64,000 nt of DNA from Bradyrhizobium sp. Y36 (GCF_002531575.1 NZ_NWTI01000001.1:517501-581500), one strand, 5' to 3'. Counted from the stretch's first letter, positions 25,061-33,272 are shown. Program-made: numbers and translations. Notes: generated by a model not told the origin, from the letters alone.

Positions 25061-25984
25061 CTACGACCCCAGAGCGATGATCCGGCGCGCCATGCGCACA
25101 TTGGCATAGTCGATCATCTTGCCGTCCAGCGTCACCGCGCCCTGGCCTTGCGCCTCCGCCTGCTCCATGGCCTCGACGATCCGCCGCGCCTGCGTCAGCT
25201 CCTGTTCCGACGGCATGAAGGCGCGCAGCGTCGGCGCGATCTGGTCGGGGTGGATGACCTGCTTGCCGTCAAAGCCCATCGCCGCGGCCTTCTGCGCGCT
25301 GCTCTCGGTCAGTCGTTCATCGCGGAACGCGCCGCAGGGGCCGTCGATGGCGATCAGGCGATGCGCGCGGGCGGCCACCAGGACGCGCATCATGGGATAG
25401 GCGAACAGGTCGAGCGGGGCGGCGGCGTAGCCGCTCTGCGCCGAGCCGACATGGCGGTAGCCGTCCGGCGACACGCCGATGTCGGAGGAGCGCGCGCCGA
25501 TCGAGGCCGCGAAATCGCCGACGCCGAGATGCAGCGCGGCGACGCTGTCGTGGCACGCGGCGAGCGCGTCGACATTGACGAGGCCGAGCGCGGTCTCGAT
25601 CAGCAGGTCCAGCGCGACCGGCGCAGCGCGATCGAGCGCGGCCGCGCGCAAGCGATCGGCGATCGCGACGATGTCGCTCGCGCGCTCTGCCTTCGGTACG
25701 ATCAGCGCATCGAGCCGCGGCGCGGCCGCCAGCGCGCGGATTTCTTCGGCGATGAAGGGGCTGTCGACGGCGTTGATCCGCACCGTGACGCGCTTGTTGC
25801 CCCAGTCGAGCGCGGCGAGGGAGCGGACGGCTTCCGCCAGCGCAAGGTCCTTCTCGGAGGGCGGCACCGCGTCCTCGAGATCCATGAACACCGCATCCGC
25901 CGCGGAGGCCGCCGCCTTGGCGACGAGACGGGCGCGATGCGCGGGGACGGCGAGATAGGCCCGCGTTGGCCGCTGCTGCGTCAT
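25061..25984 (-). CDS. HpcH/HpaI (CitE-like) CoA ester lyase
   Basis: 307 residues. CitE-type TIM barrel: VFMDLEDAVPPSEKD near the N-terminus, the metal-binding Glu in LIETALGLVN, and GVGDFAASIGARSSD and KQVIHPDQI near the C-terminus, all standard. It cleaves a beta-hydroxyacyl-CoA such as citramalyl-CoA, malyl-CoA or methylmalyl-CoA in the cytoplasm. It begins 2 bases after the stop of the CoA-transferase gene, so the pair form one operon that would activate an acid as its CoA ester and then cleave it. The exact substrate is not determinable; citramalate or itaconate catabolism is one option. Confidence 0.88.
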   Translation of the reverse strand: MTQQRPTRAYLAVPAHRARLVAKAAASAADAVFMDLEDAVPPSEKDLALAEAVRSLAALDWGNKRVTVRINAVDSPFIAEEIRALAAAPRLDALIVPKAERASDIVAIADRLRAAALDRAAPVALDLLIETALGLVNVDALAACHDSVAALHLGVGDFAASIGARSSDIGVSPDGYRHVGSAQSGYAAAPLDLFAYPMMRVLVAARAHRLIAIDGPCGAFRDERLTESSAQKAAAMGFDGKQVIHPDQIAPTLRAFMPSEQELTQARRIVEAMEQAEAQGQGAVTLDGKMIDYANVRMARRIIALGS

Positions 25985-25986
25985 CG

Positions 25987-27153
25987 TCAAATGTCCTTCG
26001 AAAGACCGAGCTCGCCGAGAATGGCCTGGTTGTGCTGGCCCACATCCGGCACCGGATCCATCCGCGGCCTCAGGCCCGGAATGGTCAGCGCCGGCAGGAA
26101 GCTCATCACCGGCCCGCACGGCGATCCCACGCTTTGCACGCGAGATCGCGCGTGAAGCTGCTCGTGCTGCAGGAAGGCCTCGACCGAATTCAGATGCGCG
26201 TTGGCGACCCCGGCCTCGTCGAGCAGGCGCAGCACCGCCTCGCTGGTCATGGACGCAAAGCGCTGCTCGATATGCGCCTGCAGCGCGTCGCGGTTCTGCA
26301 TGCGCAGCGGATTGGTGCGGAAGCGCGAGTCGTCGGCGAAGCCAGGCTCGCCGAGGACGATGGTGCACAGCGAGCGCCATTCGCGGTCGTTCTGGATGCC
26401 GAAGAAGATGGTGTTGCCGTCGCCGACCCGGAACGGGCCATAGGGCGCGATGGTCGCGTGCTTCGCGCCGGTGCGCGGCAGCGGCCGGCCGGTGCTTTGG
26501 GTGTAGAAGGCGGGATAGCTCATCCAGTCGGTGATGGAGTCGAACAGCGAGGCCTGGAACGCCGTGCCCTTGCCGGTGCGCTCGCGGCGGTACAGCGCCA
26601 TCAGCACGCCGTTGAGGATGTACATGCCGGTCGCGATATCGACCACCGACAGCCCGACCTTGGCCGGCTCCGCCTCGGTGCCGTTGATGGCGAGCACGCC
26701 CGCCTCGCACTGCACCAGCAGGTCATAGGCCTTCTTGTCGCTGTAGGGACCGCCGGTGCCATAGCCCGAGACGTCGCAGGCGATGATGCGGGGATGTTTG
26801 CGCAGCAGCGACGCCGCATCGAGGCCGAGCCGCTCGGCCGCGCCGGGCGCAAGGTTCTGGATGAACACGTCGGCCTGCGGCAGCAGGGCGTCGAGCACCT
26901 TGCGGCCGTCTTCGCTCTTGATGTCGATGGCGAGGCTCTCCTTGGAGCGGTTGGTCCAGACGAACTGGCTCGATAGGCCGTTCATGACGTGGTCGTAGTC
27001 CCGGCAGAAATCGCCGGCGCCCGGCCGCTCGATCTTGATCACCCGCGCGCCCCAGTCGGCCAGGTGCCGGCTGGCCAGCGGCGCTGCGATCGCTTGCTCC
27101 AGCGAGACCACCGTGACGCCCGAAAGCGGCAGCTCCGCCTCAGTCCCCGTCAT
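25987..27153 (-). CDS. CaiB/BaiF family (class III) CoA-transferase
   Basis: 388 residues from the ATG complement at 27153 (MTGTEAELPLSGVTVVSLEQ), preceded by GAGGA. Family III signature: VVSLEQAIAAPLASRHLADWGA at the N-terminus, and the catalytic Asp in AYDLLVQCEAG. It moves CoA between carboxylic acids through an aspartyl-CoA thioester. Its partner lyase overlaps the same transcript 2 bases on. The pairing suggests a short acid-degradation module; homologues act on succinyl/itaconate, citramalate or mesaconate. Long upstream extensions in the same frame run over a repeat and were rejected. Confidence 0.9.
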   Translation of the reverse strand: MTGTEAELPLSGVTVVSLEQAIAAPLASRHLADWGARVIKIERPGAGDFCRDYDHVMNGLSSQFVWTNRSKESLAIDIKSEDGRKVLDALLPQADVFIQNLAPGAAERLGLDAASLLRKHPRIIACDVSGYGTGGPYSDKKAYDLLVQCEAGVLAINGTEAEPAKVGLSVVDIATGMYILNGVLMALYRRERTGKGTAFQASLFDSITDWMSYPAFYTQSTGRPLPRTGAKHATIAPYGPFRVGDGNTIFFGIQNDREWRSLCTIVLGEPGFADDSRFRTNPLRMQNRDALQAHIEQRFASMTSEAVLRLLDEAGVANAHLNSVEAFLQHEQLHARSRVQSVGSPCGPVMSFLPALTIPGLRPRMDPVPDVGQHNQAILGELGLSKDI

Positions 27154-27356
27154 GCGATCGTCCTCCTCATGTGCGCTTTGTCGGCCTGCGCAGGAGACAG
27201 GCCACCCACGCGCATCTTCTTGGATGTGACATGATGCCCCTGTTTTGCCCGACGAGTCAAACGTGGCTTCGCCAAATCCTAAGGAGAAATCCGTAGCGAT
27301 TGCCGGGGCTTGGCTACTGTGCATGGGGTTGTTTTTCCACTTTTGGGGTGGGCCCC

Positions 27357-27465
27357 AGCTGTCATCCCCCGCGCAGGCGGGGGATCCAGTATTCCAGAGA
27401 CGCTCGACGTTCCCCGAGAAGCCGCGGCGTACTGGATCCCCGCCTTCGCGGGGATGACAGCTGTG
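27357..27465. repeat. palindromic repeat, copy 1 of 2 in this window
   Basis: Begins CAGCTGTCATCCCCCGC and ends GCGGGGATGACAGCTG, with internal GGGGGATCCAGTATTCCAGAG and CGGCGTACTGGATCC. Nearly the same sequence occurs at 56057-56163. Typical rhizobial palindromic element, about 109 bases. It explains most of the gap between the CoA-transferase and the next gene. Confidence 0.85.
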
Positions 27466-27632
27466 GGTTGGAACGACTCCACCTATCTCACCGGACCGTT
27501 CGCACTGCGCTTGGCTGATGCCGCGCTGCTGTTGCCGAGACCGCACAGGTCCGACCTTTCGCATCCCCCCTCGGTTGCCAACGAACGGCGGTTCACCCAC
27601 TATCCGCTGCGACTCGACATGTGGGGGGATCG

Positions 27633-27977
27633 ATGCCGGCGCTTCGCTTCAAGACATCCTTGGTTGCTGCGACCCTCGGGATGGCTCTTTCCGTGCTGGT
27701 GCAGCCCGGCGCCGGCTTCGCCTACACCCCGGAGGAGCAGCAGGCCTGCACGCCGGATGCGATGCGGCTGTGCGGCGAGTTCGTCCCGAACGTCGATGCC
27801 ATCACCGCCTGCATGATCAAGAAGAAGGCGCAGCTCTCGCCGCAATGCGCGGTGTTCTTCCGCCGCGGACCGGAGCCGGGCGAGCAGCGCGCCGGCAAGC
27901 CGACCAACATCGCGCCCAAAACCGCGAAGAAGAGCACCAAGCCGGCACCGAAGAAGAAGAAGACCAGCGACGGCTGA
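27633..27977 (+). CDS. small secreted Cys-rich protein
   Basis: 114 residues from ATG 27633, right after GGGGGGAT; a GTG at 27621 is an alternative. Signal peptide of about 30 residues ending GAGFA. The mature part has four Cys spaced as CTPDAMRLCGEFVPNVDAIT then ACMIKKKAQLSPQC, a helical Cys-pair arrangement seen in a widespread family of small alphaproteobacterial periplasmic proteins (Cys-rich-repeat type). It ends in a Lys/Pro-rich tail (KKSTKPAPKKKKTSDG). Probably periplasmic with two disulfides; function unknown. Confidence 0.75.
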   Translation: MPALRFKTSLVAATLGMALSVLVQPGAGFAYTPEEQQACTPDAMRLCGEFVPNVDAITACMIKKKAQLSPQCAVFFRRGPEPGEQRAGKPTNIAPKTAKKSTKPAPKKKKTSDG

Positions 27978-28337
27978 GGGCCGGGCAGGGCCGCGTTCCC
28001 ATCTCGAAACTCCTCGATGTGACGGACTCCTTTTGTTCGCAGGCTGGCGCGAGGCTTGCGGGCGACGGACGGGTGCGACGGAAAAGAGTCGGATGTCGTT
28101 TTGCGCGGCGAGGTTGCATTCCGCTTTCTCCCGGACGACTGCTCAAAAAGCGCACACAAGGGACGCGCGCAGCGTTTCATTGCAGTTCGTGTCGCGCCTC
28201 GCACATCGCAGTGTGACTCAAAAGCCAACACGCCTTGTTATTTCGTGGCCGTAACGCAACCCTCGATAAATTTTTCTTTCACGAATCAGCGCGGTGATTC
28301 ATTTTCGCGGCCTGGGGTCAATCTGGAGGCCGAAGGT
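27978..28337. other. 360-base gap before the ParA gene
   Basis: No convincing coding region or repeat. An in-frame extension of the ParA frame runs through it (from about 28056) but lacks a start with a ribosome-binding site and has no ParA character. The promoter for the ParA gene presumably lies in its last 100 bases, which are AT-richer. Confidence 0.4.
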
Positions 28338-29015
28338 ATGAACGTTATTGTTTTCGCTTCGCGTAAAGGCGGCTCGGGCAAGAGTACCCTCGCCGCACAT
28401 CTTGCCGCACAGATCAAGGCGAGCAAGCAGGTCATGCTCGTGGATGCGGATCCGCAGGGCTCGCTGACGCTGTGGCACAAGCTGCGCGGCACCAACGAAC
28501 CGCCGATCAAGGCGGCCGTGAACTCCGTCAGCGGCATCGTCTCCGCTGCCAAGCGCGACGGTTATGAATGGGTGTTGATCGATACGCCGCCGAACCTGTC
28601 GGCCGTGGTCGACGACGCGATCAAGAACGCCACCATGGTGGTGATTCCCGCCCGCCCCGGCGTGTTCGACGTCAATGCGGTGCAGGAAACCATCCAGATG
28701 TGCCGCGCGGCGCGCAAGCCCTATGCGGTCGTGCTGAACGGTGCGCCGGCCAGGCGCGACGAGTCCGAAAGCCCGATCGTCACCATCGCCCGCGAAGCCC
28801 TGGCGAAATTCCGTGCGCCGGTGTGGGGCGGCCAGATCACCAACCGTTCGGATTTGCTGATGGCGCTGAGCCACGGCGAAGGCGCGCGGGAATACCAGGC
28901 CGAGAGCCGTGCGGCTCAGGAAATCGCAAGGCTGTGGGCGGCGATCGAGCGTTCGGTGAAGGCCATTCGCGGCACGGCGTCGGCATCCGGCGCAATGCAC
29001 AAGCAGGCGGCGTAA
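28338..29015 (+). CDS. ParA/MinD-type ATPase (orphan)
   Basis: 225 residues from ATG 28338, with GGAGG at 28325. Deviant Walker A KGGSGKST (10-17) with the signature Lys at position 10; Walker A' LVDADPQGS; Walker B IDTPP. These mark a ParA-family positioning ATPase that dimerises on ATP and binds DNA or membrane. There is no parB, parS or plasmid replication gene next to it, so it is an orphan of the type that positions other cargo such as chemosensory arrays or PHA granules. A strong terminator follows, and two small convergent membrane-protein genes lie beyond. Confidence 0.9.
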   Translation: MNVIVFASRKGGSGKSTLAAHLAAQIKASKQVMLVDADPQGSLTLWHKLRGTNEPPIKAAVNSVSGIVSAAKRDGYEWVLIDTPPNLSAVVDDAIKNATMVVIPARPGVFDVNAVQETIQMCRAARKPYAVVLNGAPARRDESESPIVTIAREALAKFRAPVWGGQITNRSDLLMALSHGEGAREYQAESRAAQEIARLWAAIERSVKAIRGTASASGAMHKQAA

Positions 29016-29039
29016 TTCTTTAAATCATTCCCCGGACGA

Positions 29040-29067
29040 AAAACGCGCGGGAATGTCCGCGCGTTTT
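29040..29067. terminator. bidirectional hairpin terminator
   Basis: An 11-bp perfect stem (29040-29050 with 29057-29067) with 6-nt loop, A-tract on one side and T-tract on the other. It can end both the ParA transcript and the convergent small gene. Confidence 0.85.
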
Positions 29068-29094
29068 GCGTTTCCGGGATCTGCCGACCGAGGC

Positions 29095-29259
29095 TTACGC
29101 CACCATCAGCATGTAGAACACGATGACCGGCGACAGCGTGAGGATCACCGACCAGATGCCGACGGCCCAGAGAATGTCTTCGGTGGTAAAGCTCTGCTCG
29201 TTGGACAGCTTCTCCTGTCCGGCGCCGAAATACGACACCATTTCATTCTGACTATTCAC
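29095..29259 (-). CDS. small single-span membrane protein A
   Basis: 54 residues if the GTG at 29259 (preceded by GGGGG) is used, 48 from the ATG at 29241. The soluble N-terminal half (FGAGQEKLSNEQSFTTEDIL) is followed by one membrane helix (WAVGIWSVILTLSPVIVFYM). Its C-terminus shares the pattern G-[IF]-W-[SA]-V-[IM]-L-x-L-x-P-V with the neighbouring small gene at 29392-29538, so the two look like paralogues. Function unknown; convergent with parA across a bidirectional terminator. Confidence 0.65.
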   Translation of the reverse strand: MNSQNEMVSYFGAGQEKLSNEQSFTTEDILWAVGIWSVILTLSPVIVFYMLMVA

Positions 29260-29391
29260 AAATGCCCCCGCGATTTCTTCGCTTATGGGCGTGAACCATA
29301 GCCGGGATGTTTTAAGATTCCGGCTTGCGACGCCGCTTGCATTTTGAACGCATTTGTGACCGCGGTTTAACCATCCGCGCCGGCTCTCGCC

Positions 29392-29538
29392 TCAAGCGAG
29401 CCAGACCCGATACAGCAGCACCGGGATCAGGCCGAGCATCACTGCCCAGAACCCGAACGACGAAACGACGAGAATTCCCTGCAAAAGATCGGCGGGCGCG
29501 AATTGTTGCGCGGCCGTAGGCCGGGTGCGATGCCCCAT
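29392..29538 (-). CDS. small single-span membrane protein B, paralogue of A
   Basis: 48 residues from the ATG at 29538, with AGGGGG seven bases upstream. The N-terminal half is basic and soluble (MGHRTRPTAAQQFAPADLLQ); one helix follows (GFWAVMLGLIPVLLYRVWLA). It shares the helix motif with protein A. Same strand, 132 bases upstream of A, so possibly one transcript. No known function. Confidence 0.65.
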   Translation of the reverse strand: MGHRTRPTAAQQFAPADLLQGILVVSSFGFWAVMLGLIPVLLYRVWLA

Positions 29539-29742
29539 GGTCATTCCCCCTGTGAGAAGCCTTCGGAGGACAACGATAGGCACCAGAGCGTAAACGAGGC
29601 GTGGATGCCGACTGCGGCGTGCGCGAAGGGCGTTGGGGCGCGGTTAACCAAGGGCGCGCTCCGTCGCCCCACCGCCGTCATCCCGGGGCGCGGCGGAGTC
29701 GCGAACCCGGAACGACATGCGCCTGGCGTGACGGGAAGGCCG

Positions 29743-30651
29743 CTACGCCGCGACCTTCACCCGCCGCTCGATCTCGCGATCGATCGTCGCGGCGAGCTCG
29801 CTGCTCACTTCGACCATCGGCAGGCGCACTTCGGGACTGTCGATCAGGCCGCTGCGCCATAGCCAGTACTTTGCCGGCGCCGGGCTCGGCTCGGTGAACA
29901 AGAGGCGCGTCAGCTCGGCGACCTCGTTCCAGCGCGCCTGCGCGGCCTCATGATTGCCGTGCTTCATCTCGGCATAGACCGCCGCGAACGTCGCGGTCTC
30001 GACATGGGCCGACAGCACGATGCCGCCGTCGGCGCCGTCGCCGAGTGCCTCGAAAAAGTTCGCGTCCTCGCCGGTGAGCACGCGAAACTCCCTGGGGCGG
30101 TCTCGCAGCAGGGCGATCGATTGCTCGCGGCTCGCGCCGCAATCCTTCAGGCCGACGATGTTCCTGTGCTCGGCCAGCCGCAGCATGGTCTGGTTGGTGA
30201 TGTTCACCGAGGTGCGATAGGGGATGTTGTAGAGCGCCAGCGGCCAGGCGGCGTGATCGGCAAGCGTCTCGAAATGCGCCAGCAATCCGCGCTGCGAGGG
30301 CCGCACATAATAGGGGCTCGCGATCAGGTAACCGTCGATCGGCCAGTCCGCGGTCTCGTCGAGGCGTTCCTTCAGCCGCGCGGTGTCGGCGCCCGACAGC
30401 CCGAGGCAGATCGGCTGGTTGCGCCGGCCCGCCGCCATCTCGTCGCGCACGATGGCGACGAGGCGCTCGAGCTCGGCCTCGCGCAGCGTCATGCCTTCGC
30501 CGGAGGTCGCCCCCAGGATGAAGCCGTCGATGCCCTGCGCGCTGTAGTGCCGCGTCAGCCGCCGCAGCGACCGCTCGTCGAGCGCGCCATCGCGGAATGG
30601 CGTCACCAGCGGCAGCCACAGCCCGTGCAAATGATCTTCAAGTCCGGTCAT
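29743..30651 (-). CDS. dihydrodipicolinate synthase / N-acetylneuraminate lyase family aldolase
   Basis: 302 residues from the ATG complement at 30651, preceded by GGAGA. DapA-family TIM barrel: GATSGEGMTL (pyruvate carboxylate binding), SPYYVRPSQ with the catalytic Tyr, and the Schiff-base Lys in NIVGLKDCGAS. It condenses or cleaves a pyruvate-aldehyde adduct. The family contains true DapA plus many sugar-acid and aromatic aldolases; the smpB/ssrA or lysA context usual for core dapA is absent, so a catabolic role is at least as likely. Its upstream region is crowded with hairpins. Confidence 0.85.
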   Translation of the reverse strand: MTGLEDHLHGLWLPLVTPFRDGALDERSLRRLTRHYSAQGIDGFILGATSGEGMTLREAELERLVAIVRDEMAAGRRNQPICLGLSGADTARLKERLDETADWPIDGYLIASPYYVRPSQRGLLAHFETLADHAAWPLALYNIPYRTSVNITNQTMLRLAEHRNIVGLKDCGASREQSIALLRDRPREFRVLTGEDANFFEALGDGADGGIVLSAHVETATFAAVYAEMKHGNHEAAQARWNEVAELTRLLFTEPSPAPAKYWLWRSGLIDSPEVRLPMVEVSSELAATIDREIERRVKVAA

Positions 30652-30696
30652 GTTTCCATCTCCTTCTCGGGAAACCTGAGACGGAGGGCACATGAA

Positions 30697-30723
30697 AAAA
30701 CCCCGTCCAGGCGGCGGGGTTTT
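30697..30723. terminator. bidirectional hairpin 46 bases before the aldolase gene
   Basis: An 11-bp stem (30697-30707 with 30713-30723), 5-nt loop, with T6 on the minus-strand side and T4 on the plus side. On the minus strand it would end or attenuate transcription just before the aldolase start. Confidence 0.65.
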
Positions 30724-30772
30724 CGGGATTTGCTTGCGATGACGAAGCTTGGCTAGCGCGCGCAAAAATCCG

Positions 30773-30797
30773 AGGCCCCGGGATGGGGGCCTTTTTT
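30773..30797 (+). terminator. possible plus-strand terminator hairpin
   Basis: A 7-bp stem (30773-30779 with 30786-30792) followed by six T. No plus-strand gene ends here, so it implies an unrecognised plus-strand transcript or chance. Confidence 0.4.
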
Positions 30798-30908
30798 CGA
30801 GGCGGCGGCCTTAAACGAGATTGCGCACGACTTCGTGATCATGGGGAAATGATGCGGGGTATGCGCGGAACTGTCAATACACGCGGAGGGCGAAGGCTGA
30901 TCCGACAG

Positions 30909-31044
30909 AAAAAAAGCCGGGCCCAAAGAGCCCGGCTTAAGGTATTGGCCACGTGAGGCCGACACAATCACCTTCCAAGAGGGATTACTGAACTCCCGCG
31001 CCACTGGAGGAGGGGGACAAATGCGCAACGCGAAGGCTCAGCGT
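30909..31044 (-). ncRNA. candidate AbcR-type (alpha-r15) small RNA
   Basis: Minus-strand structured region ending in a 9-bp terminator stem (30914-30922 with 30930-30938) and seven T. Upstream lie a hairpin built on AAGGT/ACCTT and GGCC/GGCC arms (about 30939-30976) and another on TCCA/TGGA plus GGGA/TCCC arms (about 30974-31008). Its 5' part exposes CCCCCUCCUCC, an anti-Shine-Dalgarno sequence. A promoter candidate is TTGCTG-N18-CATACT (31080-31051). AbcR RNAs have three hairpins with unpaired CU-rich loops and lie next to lsrB/vtlR in Sinorhizobium, Agrobacterium and Brucella, which is exactly the position here. Confidence 0.5.
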
Positions 31045-31111
31045 GCAAACAGTATGGGCTTGACGAGCGGCCTGCAGCAACAGCCGAGGCCGCATGTCAG
31101 TCATGCGGAAA

Positions 31112-32005
31112 TCAGGACGGCCAGCGTTGCGCCTTGCTGACGACGAAGTCGCGGAACACCTGCACGCGCGCGACCGTCTTCAACTCCTCGGGATAGACGA
31201 AGTACGTATCGAGCTGGATCGAATCCGACTCGCCGAACAACTGCACGAGTTTGCTCTGTTCCTCGACGAGGTAGTCGGGCAGCGCGGCGATGCCGAGACC
31301 CTGCTGACAGGCGCGCACGAGACCGAGGATGTTGTTGACCCTGAAATAGGCCTCGCGCGGACCGGAGCCGTTGCGGCCGGCTTCGACCAGCCAGTTGCGG
31401 TTCTGCAAATGCGGCGCGAAGTTGCCGTCCGAGAGCGTGATGATGCGGTGGGAGTCGAGCTCCTCCAGCGTGCGCGGCGTGCCGAAGCGCTTGATGTATT
31501 CCGGCGAGCAATAGGCGTGGAAGCCCATCGCGAACAGCTTGCGCTGAATGAGATCCGGTTGCGTCGGCTTGCGGGTGCGGATCGCGACGTCGGCCTCGCG
31601 CATCGAGAGGTCGAGCTCCTCGTCGGTGACGATCAGCGAGATGCGGATCTCCGGATAGAGCGCGGTGAATTCGCCGAGGCGGGGGATCAGCCAGTTGATG
31701 CCGACGCCGGGCGTGGTGGTGATCTTGAGGTCGCCGCTCGGCCGCTCGCGGCTGTCGGTGAGCTTGGCGCGGGCCGCCTGGAGCTGCATGAACACGTCAT
31801 GCGCGGTGCGGAACAGCAGGTCGCCCTGCTCAGTGAGGATCAGGCCGCGGGCATGGCGGTGGAACAGCGAGACCGAGAGCTCCTGCTCCAGCGCCGAGAC
31901 CTGGCGTGAGACCGCCGATTGCGACAGGCCGAGCTGCTCGCCCGCATGCGTGAAGCTGCCCGCTTCCGCCGCTGCGTGAAACACCTTCAGCTTGTCCCAG
32001 TCCAT
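31112..32005 (-). CDS. lsrB: LysR-type regulator LsrB/VtlR
   Basis: 297 residues from the ATG complement at 32005 (MDWDKLKVFHAAAEAGSFTH); ten extra residues are possible. N-terminal winged HTH (GEQLGLSQSAVSRQVSALEQ), then the LysR co-inducer domain. The opening sequence and gene order (lrp, trxB, then this gene, then a small RNA region) match LsrB of Sinorhizobium and VtlR of Brucella, regulators of redox, envelope and AbcR expression. Two Cys occur in the ligand domain, in FHAYCSPEYI and RACQQGLG, possible redox-sensing sites. It starts 35 bases after trxB and is likely cotranscribed. Confidence 0.88.
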   Translation of the reverse strand: MDWDKLKVFHAAAEAGSFTHAGEQLGLSQSAVSRQVSALEQELSVSLFHRHARGLILTEQGDLLFRTAHDVFMQLQAARAKLTDSRERPSGDLKITTTPGVGINWLIPRLGEFTALYPEIRISLIVTDEELDLSMREADVAIRTRKPTQPDLIQRKLFAMGFHAYCSPEYIKRFGTPRTLEELDSHRIITLSDGNFAPHLQNRNWLVEAGRNGSGPREAYFRVNNILGLVRACQQGLGIAALPDYLVEEQSKLVQLFGESDSIQLDTYFVYPEELKTVARVQVFRDFVVSKAQRWPS

Positions 32006-32040
32006 ATCCGTGAATCCGTCGCGTGTTCGAGGCATGATCG

Positions 32041-33006
32041 TTATTCCGCTGCCGCGCGCTCGCTGGCGCGCAGGGCCAAGAAACGTTCGGCCTCGAGCGC
32101 TGCCATGCAGCCCAGGCCTGCGGCCGTCACGGCCTGGCGATAGGTCTCGTCGGCGACGTCGCCGGCGGCGAACAGGCCGGGCACCGAAGTCGCGGTGGAG
32201 TTCGGGGCGACCTCGACATAGCCCGACGGTTTGAGCTTGATCTGGTCTTTCACGAGCTCGGTCGCCGGCGCGTGGCCGATGGCGATGAAGACGCCGTCGG
32301 TCTTCACGTCCGTCAGCGCGCCGGTCTTGACGTTCTTCAGGCGCACATGGGTGACCTTGTTCGGGTTCTCGGTGCCGCAGATCTCGTCGACGGCGGAGTT
32401 CCAGATCACCTTGATCTTCGGGTGCTTGAACAGGCGCTCCTGCAGGATGCGCTCGGCGCGGAAGTGGTCGCGGCGGTGCACGATGGTGACCTGCGAGGCA
32501 TGGTTGGTGAGGTACAGCGCTTCCTCGACAGCGGTGTTGCCGCCGCCGACCACCACGACCTCCTTGTTGCGGTAGAAGAAGCCGTCGCAGGTGGCGCAGG
32601 CCGAGACGCCGCCGCCCTGGAACTTGGCCTCCGACGGCAGCCCGAGCCAGCGCGCCTGCGCGCCTGTGGCGAGGATCACGGCGTCGGCGAGATAGACGTC
32701 GCCGCTGTCGCAGGTGAGGCGGAACGGCCGCTGCGAGGTGTCGAGCTTGATGACGAGGTCAGAAACGATCCTGGTGCCGACATGGACCGCCTGCTTCTCC
32801 ATCTGCTCCATCAGCCAGGGGCCCTGGATCACGTCGGCGAAGCCCGGATAGTTCTCGACGTCGGTGGTGATGGTGAGCTGGCCGCCAGGCTGGATGCCCT
32901 GGATCAGGATCGGCTCCAGCATCGCCCGCGCGGCGTAGATCGCCGCCGTGTAACCGGCGGGGCCGGAGCCGAGAATGACGACCTTTGCATGAACAGGAGC
33001 GGACAT
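32041..33006 (-). CDS. trxB: thioredoxin-disulfide reductase
   Basis: 321 residues. Reduces thioredoxin with NADPH through FAD. FAD-binding GSGPAGYTAA near the N-terminus, redox pair CATC in SACATCDGFFY, NADPH motif GGGNTAVEEAL, and the C-terminal FAD motif GLFAAGDVADETYRQAVTA are all intact. Low-molecular-weight bacterial type, full length. Divergent from lrp, cotranscribed with lsrB downstream. Confidence 0.96.
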   Translation of the reverse strand: MSAPVHAKVVILGSGPAGYTAAIYAARAMLEPILIQGIQPGGQLTITTDVENYPGFADVIQGPWLMEQMEKQAVHVGTRIVSDLVIKLDTSQRPFRLTCDSGDVYLADAVILATGAQARWLGLPSEAKFQGGGVSACATCDGFFYRNKEVVVVGGGNTAVEEALYLTNHASQVTIVHRRDHFRAERILQERLFKHPKIKVIWNSAVDEICGTENPNKVTHVRLKNVKTGALTDVKTDGVFIAIGHAPATELVKDQIKLKPSGYVEVAPNSTATSVPGLFAAGDVADETYRQAVTAAGLGCMAALEAERFLALRASERAAAE

Positions 33007-33180
33007 TTCGATGGACGCCTTTCACGGGGGATCTGCAGCGCGGGCGCGGAAGGAGCCAGGAGGCCTCGCGGAGGCGCTGAAATATCAGAGCTAATCTAAG
33101 CCTTCTGGTGAGCCATGCAAGAATTGCATTGCCTCTCGGCGGATTTTTCCAACGGGGAACAAAAGTCGATTGCGGTGCAC

Positions 33181-33197
33181 GCGCAATAAAATTGCGC
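33181..33197. promoter_or_regulatory. palindrome in the trxB-lrp divergent region
   Basis: GCGCAAT-AAA-ATTGCGC, a perfect 7-bp dyad, 76 bases before the lrp start and 175 bases from trxB. A plausible Lrp/AsnC autoregulatory site. Confidence 0.45.
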
Positions 33198-33272
33198 TGG
33201 CCGTGCGGACTAGGCTATGAGGATTGCGACAAACCCACCAAAGCGGCCCCAAAGGCCAGGAGTTCCAATCAC

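Noticed and set aside
30763..30851. 29-codon minus-strand frame beginning MITKSCAISF
   Set aside because: It reads straight through the 30773-30797 hairpin and has no ribosome-binding site or conserved features.
30900..31045. tmRNA or 6S RNA instead of an AbcR-type RNA
   Set aside because: No tRNA-like domain or tag frame for tmRNA, and no long single closing stem with a central bubble for 6S.
31021..31137. Plus-strand reading frame of 38 codons starting after a perfect GGAGGAGGGGG
   Set aside because: The apparent ribosome-binding site is the complement of the anti-Shine-Dalgarno segment of the candidate sRNA, and the peptide has no protein-like features.
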